DNA of 64,000 bases from Nonomuraea wenchangensis (GCF_900111685.1 NZ_FOHX01000022.1:1-64000), one strand, 5' to 3'. Shown: positions 8,454-17,073, counted from the first letter of the stretch. Program-made: numbers and translations. Notes: generated from the sequence alone by a model not told the origin.

Positions 8454-9131
8454 ATGGATACTCAGATCACGTTGACCGAAGAACACGCTCACCTCCTGAC
8501 CCAGATCACCGACCGAGCCCGTAGCGTTCTGCAGATCGCCTCGCAAGACCGATGGCCGAGCAGGGAGCTGACGGCGCTGGCCCGCTATCTGCGCGCCGAG
8601 CTCATCAGGCAGCTCACCGACGAAGAACGGCTGCTCTTCCCCGCCTATGAAGCCACCCCTGAACTGTCCCGGCTGGCCCGCGACCACGCACGGCTGCGCG
8701 CCTGCGTGGACACGATCGCCGCCGCGGCCCGTGGGCGCGGCACCCGCTCACCCGCCCAGATCGCCACCACCGTCCGCGACCTGCTCACTCAGCTCCACAA
8801 CCACTTCGCCACCGAGCAGGCGACCCTGACCGCGCCTGGCAGGCCGATGATCTCCACCGCCGCCCTCGGAGCCTGCCCGCACCGCTGGTATCCGCTTACC
8901 GAAGGCCCCGTGATCGACCTGGACGCGCTTCCCGTCGAGCGGCTGCTGGAGGCCATCAGCGACCGGTTGTACAGACTGCCCAGCGGTGAATGCCTCGACC
9001 TGTGTTCCCGCACTGACCCGGGCAGATTTTGCGACGCCCTGGCGGCCGGCGAAGACGATTACGGCTTCGCCTATCTGGCCTGCGGGCCGGACCAGTGGCG
9101 GGTGAGGGTTACCCACCGGCTGGACAGGTGA
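8454..9131 (+). CDS. hemerythrin (HHE) domain protein with C-terminal DUF2249-like region
   Basis: This 225-residue protein begins at ATG 8454 with AAAGGAAAGG just upstream. Residues 1-125 form a four-helix hemerythrin-like domain with metal-ligand-type His/Glu positions (EEHAHLL, DEERLLFPAYE, RDHARLRACVD, LHNHFATEQ). This suggests a di-iron centre that binds oxygen or nitric oxide. The C-terminal 80 residues (VIDLDALPVERLLEAI, then GECLDLCSRTDP) resemble the TusA-like DUF2249 fold, which is a weaker assignment. It lies 5 bp from the cytochrome oxidase gene, so the two are probably co-transcribed. The 187 bp before it show no gene. Confidence 0.78.
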   Translation: MDTQITLTEEHAHLLTQITDRARSVLQIASQDRWPSRELTALARYLRAELIRQLTDEERLLFPAYEATPELSRLARDHARLRACVDTIAAAARGRGTRSPAQIATTVRDLLTQLHNHFATEQATLTAPGRPMISTAALGACPHRWYPLTEGPVIDLDALPVERLLEAISDRLYRLPSGECLDLCSRTDPGRFCDALAAGEDDYGFAYLACGPDQWRVRVTHRLDR

Positions 9132-9136
9132 CCAGC

Positions 9137-10777
9137 ATGGCCGTCACCGAGCACGTCACTCCGGTTGCCCCGCCCGCCACCGCCAAAGGACGGCTGCTGG
9201 TGTCGTGGCTGTCGTCGACGGACCACAAGGTCATCGGCTACCTGTACCTGATCACCTCGTTCGGATTCTTCCTGATCGGCGGGGTCATGGCCATGGTGAT
9301 CCGGGCCGAGTTGATCCAGCCGGGGCTGCAGTTCGTCGGCGCCGGGCAGTACAACCAGCTCTTCACCATGCACGGCACCATCATGCTGCTGCTGTTCGCC
9401 ACTCCGCTGTTCGCCGGGTTCACCAACGTCATCATGCCGCTGCAGATCGGCGCGCCCGATGTGGCCTTCCCCCGTCTCAACGCGGTCAGTTACTGGCTGT
9501 TCCTGTTCGGCGGACTGATCGCCCTCAGCGGCTTCGTCACCCCCGGCGGCGCGGCGGCCTTCGGCTGGTTCGCCTACACACCCCTGTCTGACGTGATCAG
9601 CTCCCCGGGTGTCGGCGGCGACCTGTGGATCATGGGCCTGACGCTGAGCGGCCTGGGCACGATCTTGGGCGCGGTCAACTTCGTCACCACGATCATCAGC
9701 ATGCGCGCCCCGGGCATGACCATGTTCCGGATGCCGATCTTCACCTGGAACGTGCTGCTGACCAGCATGCTCGTGCTGATGGCCTTCCCCGTGCTGGCCG
9801 CCGCCCTGCTGGCGCTGGAGGCCGACCGCAAGCTCGGCACGCAGATCTTCAGCCCGGAAAACGGTGGGGCGATGCTGTGGCAGCACCTGTTCTGGTTCTT
9901 CGGTCACCCCGAGGTCTACATCATCGCGCTGCCGTTCTTCGGCATCATCACCGAGGTCATCCCGGTCTTCAGCAGAAAGCCCGTCTTCGGCTACATCGGC
10001 CTCGTCGGCGCGACCATCGCCATCGCCGGGCTGTCGATGACCGTCTGGGCACACCACATGTTCGGCACCGGACAGGTGCTGCTGCCGTTCTTCTCCTTCA
10101 TGAGCTTCCTCATCGCGATCCCCACCGGGGTCAAGTTCTTCAACTGGATCGGCACCATGTGGCGCGGGCATCTCAGCTTCGAGACCCCGATGCTGTTCTC
10201 GATCGGCTTCCTCATCACCTTCCTGTTCGGCGGCCTGACCGGCGTCATCCTGGCCTCGCCGCCACTGGACTTCCACGTCACCGACAGCTACTTCGTCGTC
10301 GCGCACTTCCACTACGTCGTGTTCGGCACCGTGGTGTTCGCCATGTTCGCGGGCTTCTACTTCTGGTGGCCGAAGATGACCGGCAGGCTGCTCCACGAGA
10401 CCTGGGGAAAGATCCACTTCTGGACGCTGTTCGTCGGCTTCCACACCACCTTCCTGGTCCAGCACTGGCTCGGTATGCTCGGCATGCCCCGGCGCTATGC
10501 CGACTACAGCAGCGCCGACGGCTTCACCACGCTCAACGCCATCTCATCGGCGGGCGCGTTTCTGCTCGGAGCCTCCACGCTGCCCTTCCTCTACAACATC
10601 TGGCGCACGACACTGGGCGCGCGGCCTACGCTGCCGGACGATCCCTGGGGATTCGGCAACTCGCTGGAGTGGGCCACCTCATGCCCGCCACCACGGCACA
10701 ACTTCACCGCCGTCCCGCGCATCCGATCCGAACGCCCCGCTTTCGACCTCCACTACCCGCGCGAGCCCGAAAGCTGA
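9137..10777 (+). CDS. ctaD: cytochrome c oxidase subunit I (aa3 type), orphan copy
   Basis: This is the 546-residue catalytic subunit of haem-copper oxidase, with twelve transmembrane helices. It reduces oxygen to water while pumping protons. Ligand motifs are all present: the haem a His in FTMHGTIM, the CuB His-Tyr pair in GHPEVYI, WAHHMF, and AHFHYVV for haem a3 and haem a. The start is ATG 9137. Actinomycetes normally encode CtaD near CtaC/CtaE/QcrABC, but here it follows only a hemerythrin gene. It is probably a second isoform that borrows subunits, perhaps at low oxygen (inference). Confidence 0.94.
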   Translation: MAVTEHVTPVAPPATAKGRLLVSWLSSTDHKVIGYLYLITSFGFFLIGGVMAMVIRAELIQPGLQFVGAGQYNQLFTMHGTIMLLLFATPLFAGFTNVIMPLQIGAPDVAFPRLNAVSYWLFLFGGLIALSGFVTPGGAAAFGWFAYTPLSDVISSPGVGGDLWIMGLTLSGLGTILGAVNFVTTIISMRAPGMTMFRMPIFTWNVLLTSMLVLMAFPVLAAALLALEADRKLGTQIFSPENGGAMLWQHLFWFFGHPEVYIIALPFFGIITEVIPVFSRKPVFGYIGLVGATIAIAGLSMTVWAHHMFGTGQVLLPFFSFMSFLIAIPTGVKFFNWIGTMWRGHLSFETPMLFSIGFLITFLFGGLTGVILASPPLDFHVTDSYFVVAHFHYVVFGTVVFAMFAGFYFWWPKMTGRLLHETWGKIHFWTLFVGFHTTFLVQHWLGMLGMPRRYADYSSADGFTTLNAISSAGAFLLGASTLPFLYNIWRTTLGARPTLPDDPWGFGNSLEWATSCPPPRHNFTAVPRIRSERPAFDLHYPREPES

Positions 10778-10888
10778 CGTCTACACGGCTCTTCCGTCGC
10801 AGTCGCGCAAGTCGTACCGCAGGCGCCAGATCGGCGATCTCGCTGCAGAACCGGGCAGCATCAGACCGCAGGAACGCAACGTGGGAGG

Positions 10889-11098
10889 CCCTTGCTGGAG
10901 CGCGGCGCGGATCTGCTCGACCGCGGCGGCCGGGCCGGCGACGGCGATCGACACATCGTGCACCGATGAACGTACCGACGGCCAGGCGAAGGCGGTGAGC
11001 AGCACGGCGATGGCCGCCGTGAGCAGGACGACTGCCCTGGCCACCGCCGGCCAGGATGATGGTGATGTGTCGGCTGTCGACGGGCCATGAACGGCCAT
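10889..11098 (-). pseudogene. N-terminal remnant of an ABC-2-like/YhgE-type membrane permease
   Basis: From ATG 11098, minus-strand codons give a short leader, one membrane helix (AVVLLTAAIAVLLTAFAWP) and the exported-domain start HDVSIAVAGPAAAVEQIRAA. After residue 70 (about 10889) the resemblance to the permease family stops, although the frame stays open to 10781. This is the same kind of protein whose C-terminal half survives at 1268-1800 on the same strand and in the order expected for one split gene. Confidence 0.5.
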
Positions 11099-11178
11099 GC
11101 CTACTCCTCGAAGACAACGGTTGGTGACAGGGCGGCCCGGCACTCACGTGCCGTGACCGAGGCGCGGTGGCTGATGGA

Positions 11179-12120
11179 TCACTTCAGCGTGAGTGGGGTC
11201 TCGGACGCGATGCGGGTCAGCTTGCGTGGGTTGCGGACGTAGTAGATGCCGGCGATGCGGGCGTCCTCGACCTGGACCGCTATGACGCCGTCGATCTCGC
11301 CGTCCACGCGCAGGAGGAGCGCCGGGTTGCCGTTGACCACGGTGGGCTCGCTGGTGAGCGCGACCTGGGCCTTGCCGAGGCCGCCGACGATCATCCGGGC
11401 CACCTTGTCGGCGCCGATGACGGGCCGCGGCACGGCCTGCTTGACGCCGCCGCCGTCGCTCACCAGGACGACCTCAGGGGCGAGCACGTCGAGCAGGCCC
11501 TGCAGGTCCCTGGTCTCGAGCGCGCGCTGGAACGACGCCACAGCCGCCCGGGCCTGGCCAGGGGAGACCGCCTCGCGAGGGCGCCGGGCATCGACGTGCC
11601 GGCGGGCCCGGTGCGCGATCTGGCGTACGGTCGCCGGGGTCTTGCCGACGGCGGCGGCGATCTCGTCGTAGCCGACGGTGAAGACCTCGCGCAGCACGAA
11701 CACGGCCCGCTCGGTCGGCGACAGCGTCTCCAGGACGAGCATCAGCGCCATCGACACGCTCTCGGCGAGCTCGACGTCCTCGGCCACGTCCGGCGTGGTG
11801 AGCAGCGGCTCGGGCAGCCACGAGCCGACGTACTCCTCCTTGCGGCGCTTCATGGTACGCAGCCGGTCCAGCGCGCGACGGGTGACGATCCGCACCAGGT
11901 AGGCGCGCTGGTCGGACACCTGCCCGAGGTCGACCTTCACCCACCGCAGCCAGGTCTCCTGCAGGGCGTCCTCGGCGTCGGCGGCCGAGCCGAGCATCTC
12001 GTAGGCGACGGTGAACAGCAGGTTGCGGTGGGCGACGAACGCCTCGGTCGCCGGGTCCGTCCGATGGCCGCCGGCCGTCGGCTCGGCTGTGCCCATCGTG
12101 GCGTCCTTGCGCTCGTTCAT
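11179..12120 (-). CDS. ECF41-type RNA polymerase sigma factor with SnoaL-like C-terminal domain (SigJ-like)
   Basis: This 313-residue protein has sigma region 2 (AYEMLGSAADAEDALQETWLRW), region 4 (LSPTERAVFVLREVFTVGYDEIAAAV), and a C-terminal NTF2/SnoaL domain that carries the ECF41 hallmarks DGGG and a GADKV variant of NPDKV. In ECF41 factors this C-terminal extension regulates activity in place of an anti-sigma factor. The chosen ATG 12120 has AGGAGCGGGC upstream. It is divergent from a dehydrogenase and a flavoprotein, the type of oxidoreductase partner usual for ECF41. Confidence 0.9.
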   Translation of the reverse strand: MNERKDATMGTAEPTAGGHRTDPATEAFVAHRNLLFTVAYEMLGSAADAEDALQETWLRWVKVDLGQVSDQRAYLVRIVTRRALDRLRTMKRRKEEYVGSWLPEPLLTTPDVAEDVELAESVSMALMLVLETLSPTERAVFVLREVFTVGYDEIAAAVGKTPATVRQIAHRARRHVDARRPREAVSPGQARAAVASFQRALETRDLQGLLDVLAPEVVLVSDGGGVKQAVPRPVIGADKVARMIVGGLGKAQVALTSEPTVVNGNPALLLRVDGEIDGVIAVQVEDARIAGIYYVRNPRKLTRIASETPLTLK

Positions 12121-12184
12121 GCCCGCTCCTGCCTGTTCACCCGCAAATCCTGCTCCATGCACTAGGCGTCGGCGCGCGCCGCCG

Positions 12185-12253
12185 TGTGACATCCGGGCCC
12201 GGTGACACATGTCACATGGCCGGCGCTGTCACAAAGTCCGGGGCGCCGACGCC
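12185..12253. promoter_or_regulatory. ECF41-like promoter elements between sigma factor and oxidoreductases
   Basis: TGTCACA, the published -35 signature of ECF41 promoters, occurs twice on the plus strand (12210-12216 and 12227-12233) and once on the minus strand (12185-12191). The copy at 12227 is followed after 16 bp by CGCC (12250-12253), one mismatch from the ECF41 -10 CGTC. A perfect palindrome, GTGACACATGTCAC (12202-12215), lies among them. This suggests the sigma factor drives the downstream oxidoreductases. Confidence 0.5.
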
Positions 12254-12310
12254 GCATGTTCGTCAGGACGCGTCGCATGGCGACCGCCACCCCAGGAGGA
12301 ACGGAAAGAC

Positions 12311-13165
12311 ATGATGAGCAAGGTCTGGTTCGTCACCGGTTCGTCTCGCGGCCTGGGCCGCGCCTTCGTCGAGGCCGCCCTGTCGCGTGGCGACCAGGTG
12401 GCCGCGACCGCGCGGACCGCCGCGAGCCTCGACGACCTGGTAGCCGCCTACGGCGAGGCGGTGCTTCCGCTGGAGCTGGACGTGACCGACAAGGCCGCCG
12501 TCTCCGAGAGCGTGAAGCGGGCCAGGGAGCACTTCGGCCGGCTCGACGTCATCGTGAACAACGCCGGCTACGCCCAGGTCGGCGCGGTCGAGGAGACGAC
12601 CGAGCAGCAGTTGCGCGACCAGCTGGAGACCAACGTGTTCGGCGCGGTACGGGTGATCCAGGCCGCCCTGCCCTACCTGCGCGAGCAGGGCTCAGGACAC
12701 ATCATCCAGCTGTCCTCGGCGGCCGGGCTCATGGCGTTCCCGCTCAGCGGCGCCTACAGCGCCTCCAAGTGGGCCCTGGAAGCCCTGAACGACTCCCTCG
12801 CCCAGGAGGTCGCCGACTTCGGGATCAAGGTGACCGTGATCGAGCCCGGCGGCTTCGCCACCCGTTCCGGCAAGAATCCCGATCCGCTCGACAACGGCCA
12901 CATGGCCGAGCCCGACCCGGCCTACGACGGCCTTCGCCGGCGCATCGCCGCGTTCACGAGCAACCAGCCCGCCGGCGACCCGGCCGCCGCGGCCCAGGCG
13001 CTGCTCAAGCTCGTCGACTCCGACAACCCGCCCCTGCGGGTGCTCTTCGGCCAGGGCTTCTACCCCTTGCTCCAGCAGGTGTACGCCGACCGGCTCAAGA
13101 CCTGGGCCGACTGGCAGGACCTCTCGGCGCAGGCCCACGGCGACCTCGACCAAGAAGATCGCTGA
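12311..13165 (+). CDS. short-chain dehydrogenase/reductase (SDR)
   Basis: This 284-residue NAD(P)-dependent oxidoreductase of the classical SDR type has the cofactor motif TGSSRGLG (residues 9-16), NNAG, the catalytic Ser in QLSSAAG, and YSASK (Tyr/Lys pair). The start at ATG 12311 has AGGAGGA 10 bp upstream; ATG 12314 is the alternative. The substrate is unknown. It is the first gene of a plus-strand pair divergent from the ECF41 sigma factor, with an ECF41-like promoter in between. Confidence 0.92.
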   Translation: MMSKVWFVTGSSRGLGRAFVEAALSRGDQVAATARTAASLDDLVAAYGEAVLPLELDVTDKAAVSESVKRAREHFGRLDVIVNNAGYAQVGAVEETTEQQLRDQLETNVFGAVRVIQAALPYLREQGSGHIIQLSSAAGLMAFPLSGAYSASKWALEALNDSLAQEVADFGIKVTVIEPGGFATRSGKNPDPLDNGHMAEPDPAYDGLRRRIAAFTSNQPAGDPAAAAQALLKLVDSDNPPLRVLFGQGFYPLLQQVYADRLKTWADWQDLSAQAHGDLDQEDR

Positions 13166-13217
13166 CCCGGCGCCGGGCCGACTCACCAGAAGCAAGCGAA
13201 CCGACAGGAGCAACCCC

Positions 13218-14408
13218 TTGAAGCACCGCATCGTCGTCCTCGGCGCCGGCTATGCCGGGGCGTACGTGGCCGGGAACCTGGCCCGCCGGCTGTCACCGAA
13301 GGACACCCAGATCACCGTGGTCAACGCCGTGCCGGACTTCGTCCAGCGCATGCGGCTGCACCAGCTCGCGGCCGGCCGGGACATCGAGGCCCCGAAGCTG
13401 GCCGACGTCTTCGCGGGCACGGCGATACGGCTGCGCCTGGCCCGCGTCACCGCCGTCGACCCCGAGCGCCAGGTCGTCGCCCTCACGAGCGGTGGCGGCG
13501 AGCTCGGCTACGACACGCTTGTCTACGCGCTCGGCAGCCACGGCGCCGACCACGGCGTCCCCGGCGCGGCCGAGCACGCCTTCGACATCGCCGCCAGGCC
13601 CTCGGCGCTGCGCCTGCGCGAGCGCCTGGACAGCTTGGACCGCCTGGGCGGGCGGGTGCTGGTCGTCGGCGACGGGTTGACCGGCATCGAGGCCGCCACC
13701 GAGATCGCCGAGTCCCGGCCCGGCCTGTCGGTGGCGCTCATCGCCCGCGGCGAGCTGGGCGCCCGGCTCTCCGACGGAGCTCGCCGCCACCTGCGCCGGG
13801 CCTGCGACCGGCTGGGCATCACCGTTCTGGAGCACACCAGCGTCGATGCCGTCGAGGCGACGCGGGTGCTGTGCTCCGACGGCACCGCCCTGGCGTCCGA
13901 CGCGACCGTGTGGACGGCCGGGTTCGCGGTCAGCACCATTGCCGCCGCCGGCGGGCTGGAGGTCACCGAGAACGGCCGGATCATTGTCGATCGCACCATG
14001 CGGTCGGTCTCGCACCCGGACGTCTACGCCATCGGTGACAGCGCCCACGCCATCGGCGACAACGGCCGGCCGCTGCCGATGTCCTGCGCGTCGGCCGGCT
14101 ACACCGGCCGGCAGGCCATCGAGGCGATCGTGGGACGCCTGACCGGGCGCACGATCCCCAGCACCAAGCTGGTCTACACCTACAACCACATCAGCCTGGG
14201 GCGGCGGGACGCGATCCTGCAGGGGGTCGACGATGAAGGGCGGGCGAAGCCGACGTACATGAGCGGCCGGAAAACGGCACGGATCAAGGCCGGCATTCTG
14301 TCGATGTCGCTGTGGGCGACGTCGCATCCCACGTACGGCATGCCCACGCGCAGGCACCGCCTGGCCGCCGCGCATGCTTCGTCACCAGTCGGTTCGAGGC
14401 CGGCGTAA
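13218..14408 (+). CDS. NAD(P)/FAD-dependent oxidoreductase, NDH-2-like
   Basis: This is a two-dinucleotide-binding flavoprotein of 396 residues. It shows the FAD motif VLGAGYAGAYVAGNLA at the N-terminus, the NAD(P) motif VVGDGLTGIEAATEIAE near residue 152, and the second FAD motif DVYAIGDSAHA. It resembles type II NADH dehydrogenases and related reductases. The start is TTG 13218 with AGGAG 8 bp upstream. It lies 52 bp after the SDR gene and probably belongs to the same ECF41-driven unit. The last 15 or so residues look atypical and overlap the next gene by 35 bp, so its 3' end may have been remodelled. Confidence 0.88.
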   Translation: MKHRIVVLGAGYAGAYVAGNLARRLSPKDTQITVVNAVPDFVQRMRLHQLAAGRDIEAPKLADVFAGTAIRLRLARVTAVDPERQVVALTSGGGELGYDTLVYALGSHGADHGVPGAAEHAFDIAARPSALRLRERLDSLDRLGGRVLVVGDGLTGIEAATEIAESRPGLSVALIARGELGARLSDGARRHLRRACDRLGITVLEHTSVDAVEATRVLCSDGTALASDATVWTAGFAVSTIAAAGGLEVTENGRIIVDRTMRSVSHPDVYAIGDSAHAIGDNGRPLPMSCASAGYTGRQAIEAIVGRLTGRTIPSTKLVYTYNHISLGRRDAILQGVDDEGRAKPTYMSGRKTARIKAGILSMSLWATSHPTYGMPTRRHRLAAAHASSPVGSRPA

Positions 14409-14865
14409 CCGTCGAATCTGGACGCTCTCGATCGCCGGCCTCGCCGGGGTGCCGCCGCTGCCCGGCACCGACCGGCCGCTCGTACAGGCCGCAGGAACGG
14501 TGCTGGCCCTGGCCGGGGTGGCGGCCACGCTGGCCGCGCAGACCTCGATGGGAGCCTCGTGGCGCATCGGGGTGGCGGAGAGCGAGACCACCGCGCTGGT
14601 CACCACCGGCGCCTTCGCCCTCGCGCGCAACCCCATCTTCACCGCCATGGTCGCCACCGCCGCCGGACTGACCGCGATGGTCCCCAACGCGATCTCCCTG
14701 GCCGCGCTGCTGCTGGCCGTGGTGTCGATCGAAGTGCAGGTCCGCGCCGTCGAGGAGCCGTACCTGCTGCGGGTGCACGGTCCCGCCTACCGGCGGTACG
14801 CCGCCCGCGTCGGACGCTTCCTGCCCGGCATCGGCCGCCTGCCGTACGACGCGCGTACCTGGTGA
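14374..14865 (+). CDS. isoprenylcysteine carboxylmethyltransferase (ICMT)-family protein, probably 5'-truncated
   Basis: This is an integral-membrane methyltransferase-like protein. The family signatures RNPIFTAM and EEPYLLRVHGPAYRRYAARV-GRFLPG are intact and form the SAM-binding C-terminal part. Relatives are usually 180-200 residues with an extra N-terminal helix, but only about 150 residues from IWTLSIAGLAG onward look homologous here. The ATG at 14374 lies within the previous gene. I suspect a deletion removed its first helix and start signals; it may or may not still be expressed. Confidence 0.65.
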   Translation: MLRHQSVRGRRNRRIWTLSIAGLAGVPPLPGTDRPLVQAAGTVLALAGVAATLAAQTSMGASWRIGVAESETTALVTTGAFALARNPIFTAMVATAAGLTAMVPNAISLAALLLAVVSIEVQVRAVEEPYLLRVHGPAYRRYAARVGRFLPGIGRLPYDARTW

Positions 14866-14874
14866 ACCAGCGGA

Positions 14875-15582
14875 TCAGACCGGCACGCCGAGCGCCATCC
14901 CCACGGCCGCCTCGACATGGATGCGGGTGGAGTCGAACACCGGGACGGGGCTGTCGGCGGGGCCGACCAGCAGGGTGATCTCGGTGCAGCCGAGGATCAC
15001 CCCCTGCGCGCCCCGCCGGGCGAGGCCGGCGATGATCCGCCGGTACTCCTCACGGGAGCAGTCCTCGACCCGGCCCTGGGTCAGCTCCTGGTAGATGACG
15101 TCGTGGACGACGGTGCGGTCGGGCTCCTCCGGCACCACGACCTCCACGCCGTGGCGGCGCATGCGGTCGCGGTAGAAGTCCATCTCCATCGTGAAACGGG
15201 TGGCGAGCAGGCCCACCGTGGTGATCCCGGCCGCGGCGACGCTGCGCGCGGTGGCATCGACGAGGTGCACGAACGGCACCCCGACGGCCGCCTCGATCGC
15301 GTCGGCCACCCGGTGCATGGTGTTCGTGCACAGCAGCACCATGTCGGCGCCCGCCCGTTCCAGGGTGGTGGCCGCCTCGGCGAGAGCGTCGGCGGCCTCG
15401 TCCCACCGTCCTTCGCGCTGCATCGCCTCGATCTCGGCGAAGTCGACGGTCAGCAGGATGCTCTTGGCGCAATGGTGCCCGCCCAGGCGCTTGCGGGTCT
15501 CCTCGTTGAGCAGCCGGTAGTACTCGGCGGAGGATTCCCAGCTCATGCCGCCCAGCAGGCCGATCGTTCGCATCATGGTCAC
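14875..15582 (-). CDS. aspartate/glutamate racemase-family protein
   Basis: This 235-residue cofactor-independent racemase has the paired catalytic cysteines in LLCTNTMH and ILGCTEI, and the N-terminal GLLGGMSWESSAEYY typical of the aspartate racemase subfamily. The annotated start is GTG 15582; the ATGs at 15576 and 15573 are alternatives, and no strong ribosome-binding site is seen. It is divergent from a LysR regulator that starts 72 bp away, so LysR control is likely. Confidence 0.9.
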   Translation of the reverse strand: MTMMRTIGLLGGMSWESSAEYYRLLNEETRKRLGGHHCAKSILLTVDFAEIEAMQREGRWDEAADALAEAATTLERAGADMVLLCTNTMHRVADAIEAAVGVPFVHLVDATARSVAAAGITTVGLLATRFTMEMDFYRDRMRRHGVEVVVPEEPDRTVVHDVIYQELTQGRVEDCSREEYRRIIAGLARRGAQGVILGCTEITLLVGPADSPVPVFDSTRIHVEAAVGMALGVPV

Positions 15583-15640
15583 CAGCGTGCCGGACGGAGC
15601 CTGCCCATAGGTAGCCCTGCACTCTTTGGCCTACCCCCAA

Positions 15641-15654
15641 GCCATACTTATGGC
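15641..15654. promoter_or_regulatory. palindrome in the racemase/LysR intergenic region
   Basis: GCCATACTTATGGC is a perfect 14-bp palindrome (6-bp arms, 2-bp centre) directly before the LysR ATG at 15655. A second pair, GGTAG (15610-15614) and CTACC (15631-15635), lies closer to the racemase. LysR proteins usually bind one recognition and one activation site in such a divergent promoter, which fits two sites. Confidence 0.5.
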
Positions 15655-16572
15655 ATGGACGTGCAGCGGATGCTGATCTTCCGGGAGATCGCCCGCACCG
15701 GATCGATCGCGGGCGCCGCCCGCGGGCTCGGCTGGACGCAGCCGGCCGTCAGCCAGCACCTGCGCCACCTGGAGCGTCAGGCGGGCACGCCCCTGGTGCT
15801 GCGGCGGCCACGCGGCGTCCAGCTCACCGAGGCGGGACGGGCCCTGCTGCGGCACGCCGACGCCATCGCCACCCGCGTCCAGGCCGCGACCGCGGATCTG
15901 GAGGCGATGGTCCAGCTCCGGGCCGGCACCGTACGGCTGGCCGCCTTCCCCTCCGCGGGCGCCACCCTCATCCCCGCCGCGATGAGCCTGCTCGCCGAAC
16001 GCCACCCCGGCCTCGACGTACGCCTGCGCGCGGCCGAGCCCCCGCAGGCCGTCGCCCAGCTCGACGCCGGCGAGGTGGACCTGGCCATCACCTTCACCCA
16101 CGCCGGCCAGACGCCGCCCGGCACCGGCGAGCTGACCCGGATACCGGCCGGCCAGGACCCGCTCCGGCTGGTCCTGCCCCGCACCCACCCCAGCGCCGGC
16201 CCGCCGGACACGCCGCTGGACCTGCGCGCGCTGGCGGACGACACCTGGATCGGCGGCTGCGAACGATGCACCGCCCACCTGCTCCAGACCTGCGAGCTGG
16301 CCGGCTTCACCCCCGACATCCGGCACGGCACCGACGACTACGTCCTGACCCAGGCGCTCATCGCCCGCGGCCTGGCTGTCGGACTGCTTCCCCAACTGGC
16401 CCTGGACGCCGCCCGCGACCCGCGCGTCGCCGTACGCCCCGCACTGGACGTACGACCCAGAACCCTGTACGTCCTGCACCACCGCGAGGCCGAGCAGATC
16501 CCCGCCGTCCGCAGCGCCCTGCGAGCCATCCTCGACATCACCGCCACCCACACCCCGGCCCCCACCGGATGA
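15655..16572 (+). CDS. LysR-family transcriptional regulator
   Basis: This 305-residue protein has an N-terminal winged helix (MLIFREIARTGSIAGAARGL, then TQPAVSQHLRHLERQAGTPL) and a periplasmic-binding-like effector domain (TVRLAAFPSAGATLIPAAM). Length and organisation are normal for LysR. It starts at ATG 15655 and is divergent from the racemase gene, its most likely target. It is convergent with the hypothetical gene at 16582. Confidence 0.92.
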   Translation: MDVQRMLIFREIARTGSIAGAARGLGWTQPAVSQHLRHLERQAGTPLVLRRPRGVQLTEAGRALLRHADAIATRVQAATADLEAMVQLRAGTVRLAAFPSAGATLIPAAMSLLAERHPGLDVRLRAAEPPQAVAQLDAGEVDLAITFTHAGQTPPGTGELTRIPAGQDPLRLVLPRTHPSAGPPDTPLDLRALADDTWIGGCERCTAHLLQTCELAGFTPDIRHGTDDYVLTQALIARGLAVGLLPQLALDAARDPRVAVRPALDVRPRTLYVLHHREAEQIPAVRSALRAILDITATHTPAPTG

Positions 16573-16581
16573 GAGTCCTGG

Positions 16582-17073
16582 TCAGATCGCTCTTGGCGTT
16601 GCTTCCTGCAGACACAGTCGTCGGCCGCCGTGTCCGGCCTCTCGCGGCCAGAACTGCAGGGTGATCAACGTCCGCCGGACGACGTCCGGCGGGAACGCTC
16701 CGTGGCCGAGCCGGTCGCGGTGGACGCGTACGTTCCACCGCCGGTCGGGCCGGCCGAGGTCGAACCTGCTGCCGGTCAGATCGGTGCCGGCGTTGTCCTC
16801 GGGCTGGATGATGCCGGACTCCAGGTAGACGGCCCCCTGCCAGGTCGAGGCCACGGGCAGGGGCGCCGGCGGCTCGCCGTCCCACACCTCGTACCTGACG
16901 AGGCAGCCCTGCTCGATCGGCTCGTCGATGGCGATCCAGTTGTCCTGGGCCGCAGCCCATCCTCCTGGCTCGATGGCGTCGTTGTCGGGGGATTCCTCGG
17001 CCGCGGTGTCAACCACGCCGACGAAACCGTGGATCGGGTCGTCGTCCAGTAATTCACTGACCAATGCGGCCAT
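16582..17073 (-). CDS. hypothetical protein
   Basis: This is an unrecognised 163-residue, mostly soluble acidic protein. ATG 17073 is chosen because GGAGG lies about 10 bp upstream; the frame is open much further, but that sequence has no plausible start. It contains Asp/Glu-rich segments (ELLDDDPIHGF, ESPDNDAIEPGGW) and many Trp residues. No signal peptide or membrane helix is seen. Between it and the TetR gene (17074-17254) I see no gene. Confidence 0.6.
   Translation of the reverse strand: MAALVSELLDDDPIHGFVGVVDTAAEESPDNDAIEPGGWAAAQDNWIAIDEPIEQGCLVRYEVWDGEPPAPLPVASTWQGAVYLESGIIQPEDNAGTDLTGSRFDLGRPDRRWNVRVHRDRLGHGAFPPDVVRRTLITLQFWPREAGHGGRRLCLQEATPRAI

Noticed and set aside
10781..10888. 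Possible second coding frame near the ctaD/permease junction (minus strand, about 35 residues)
   Set aside because: Third-position bias is weak in every frame and no family is recognised.
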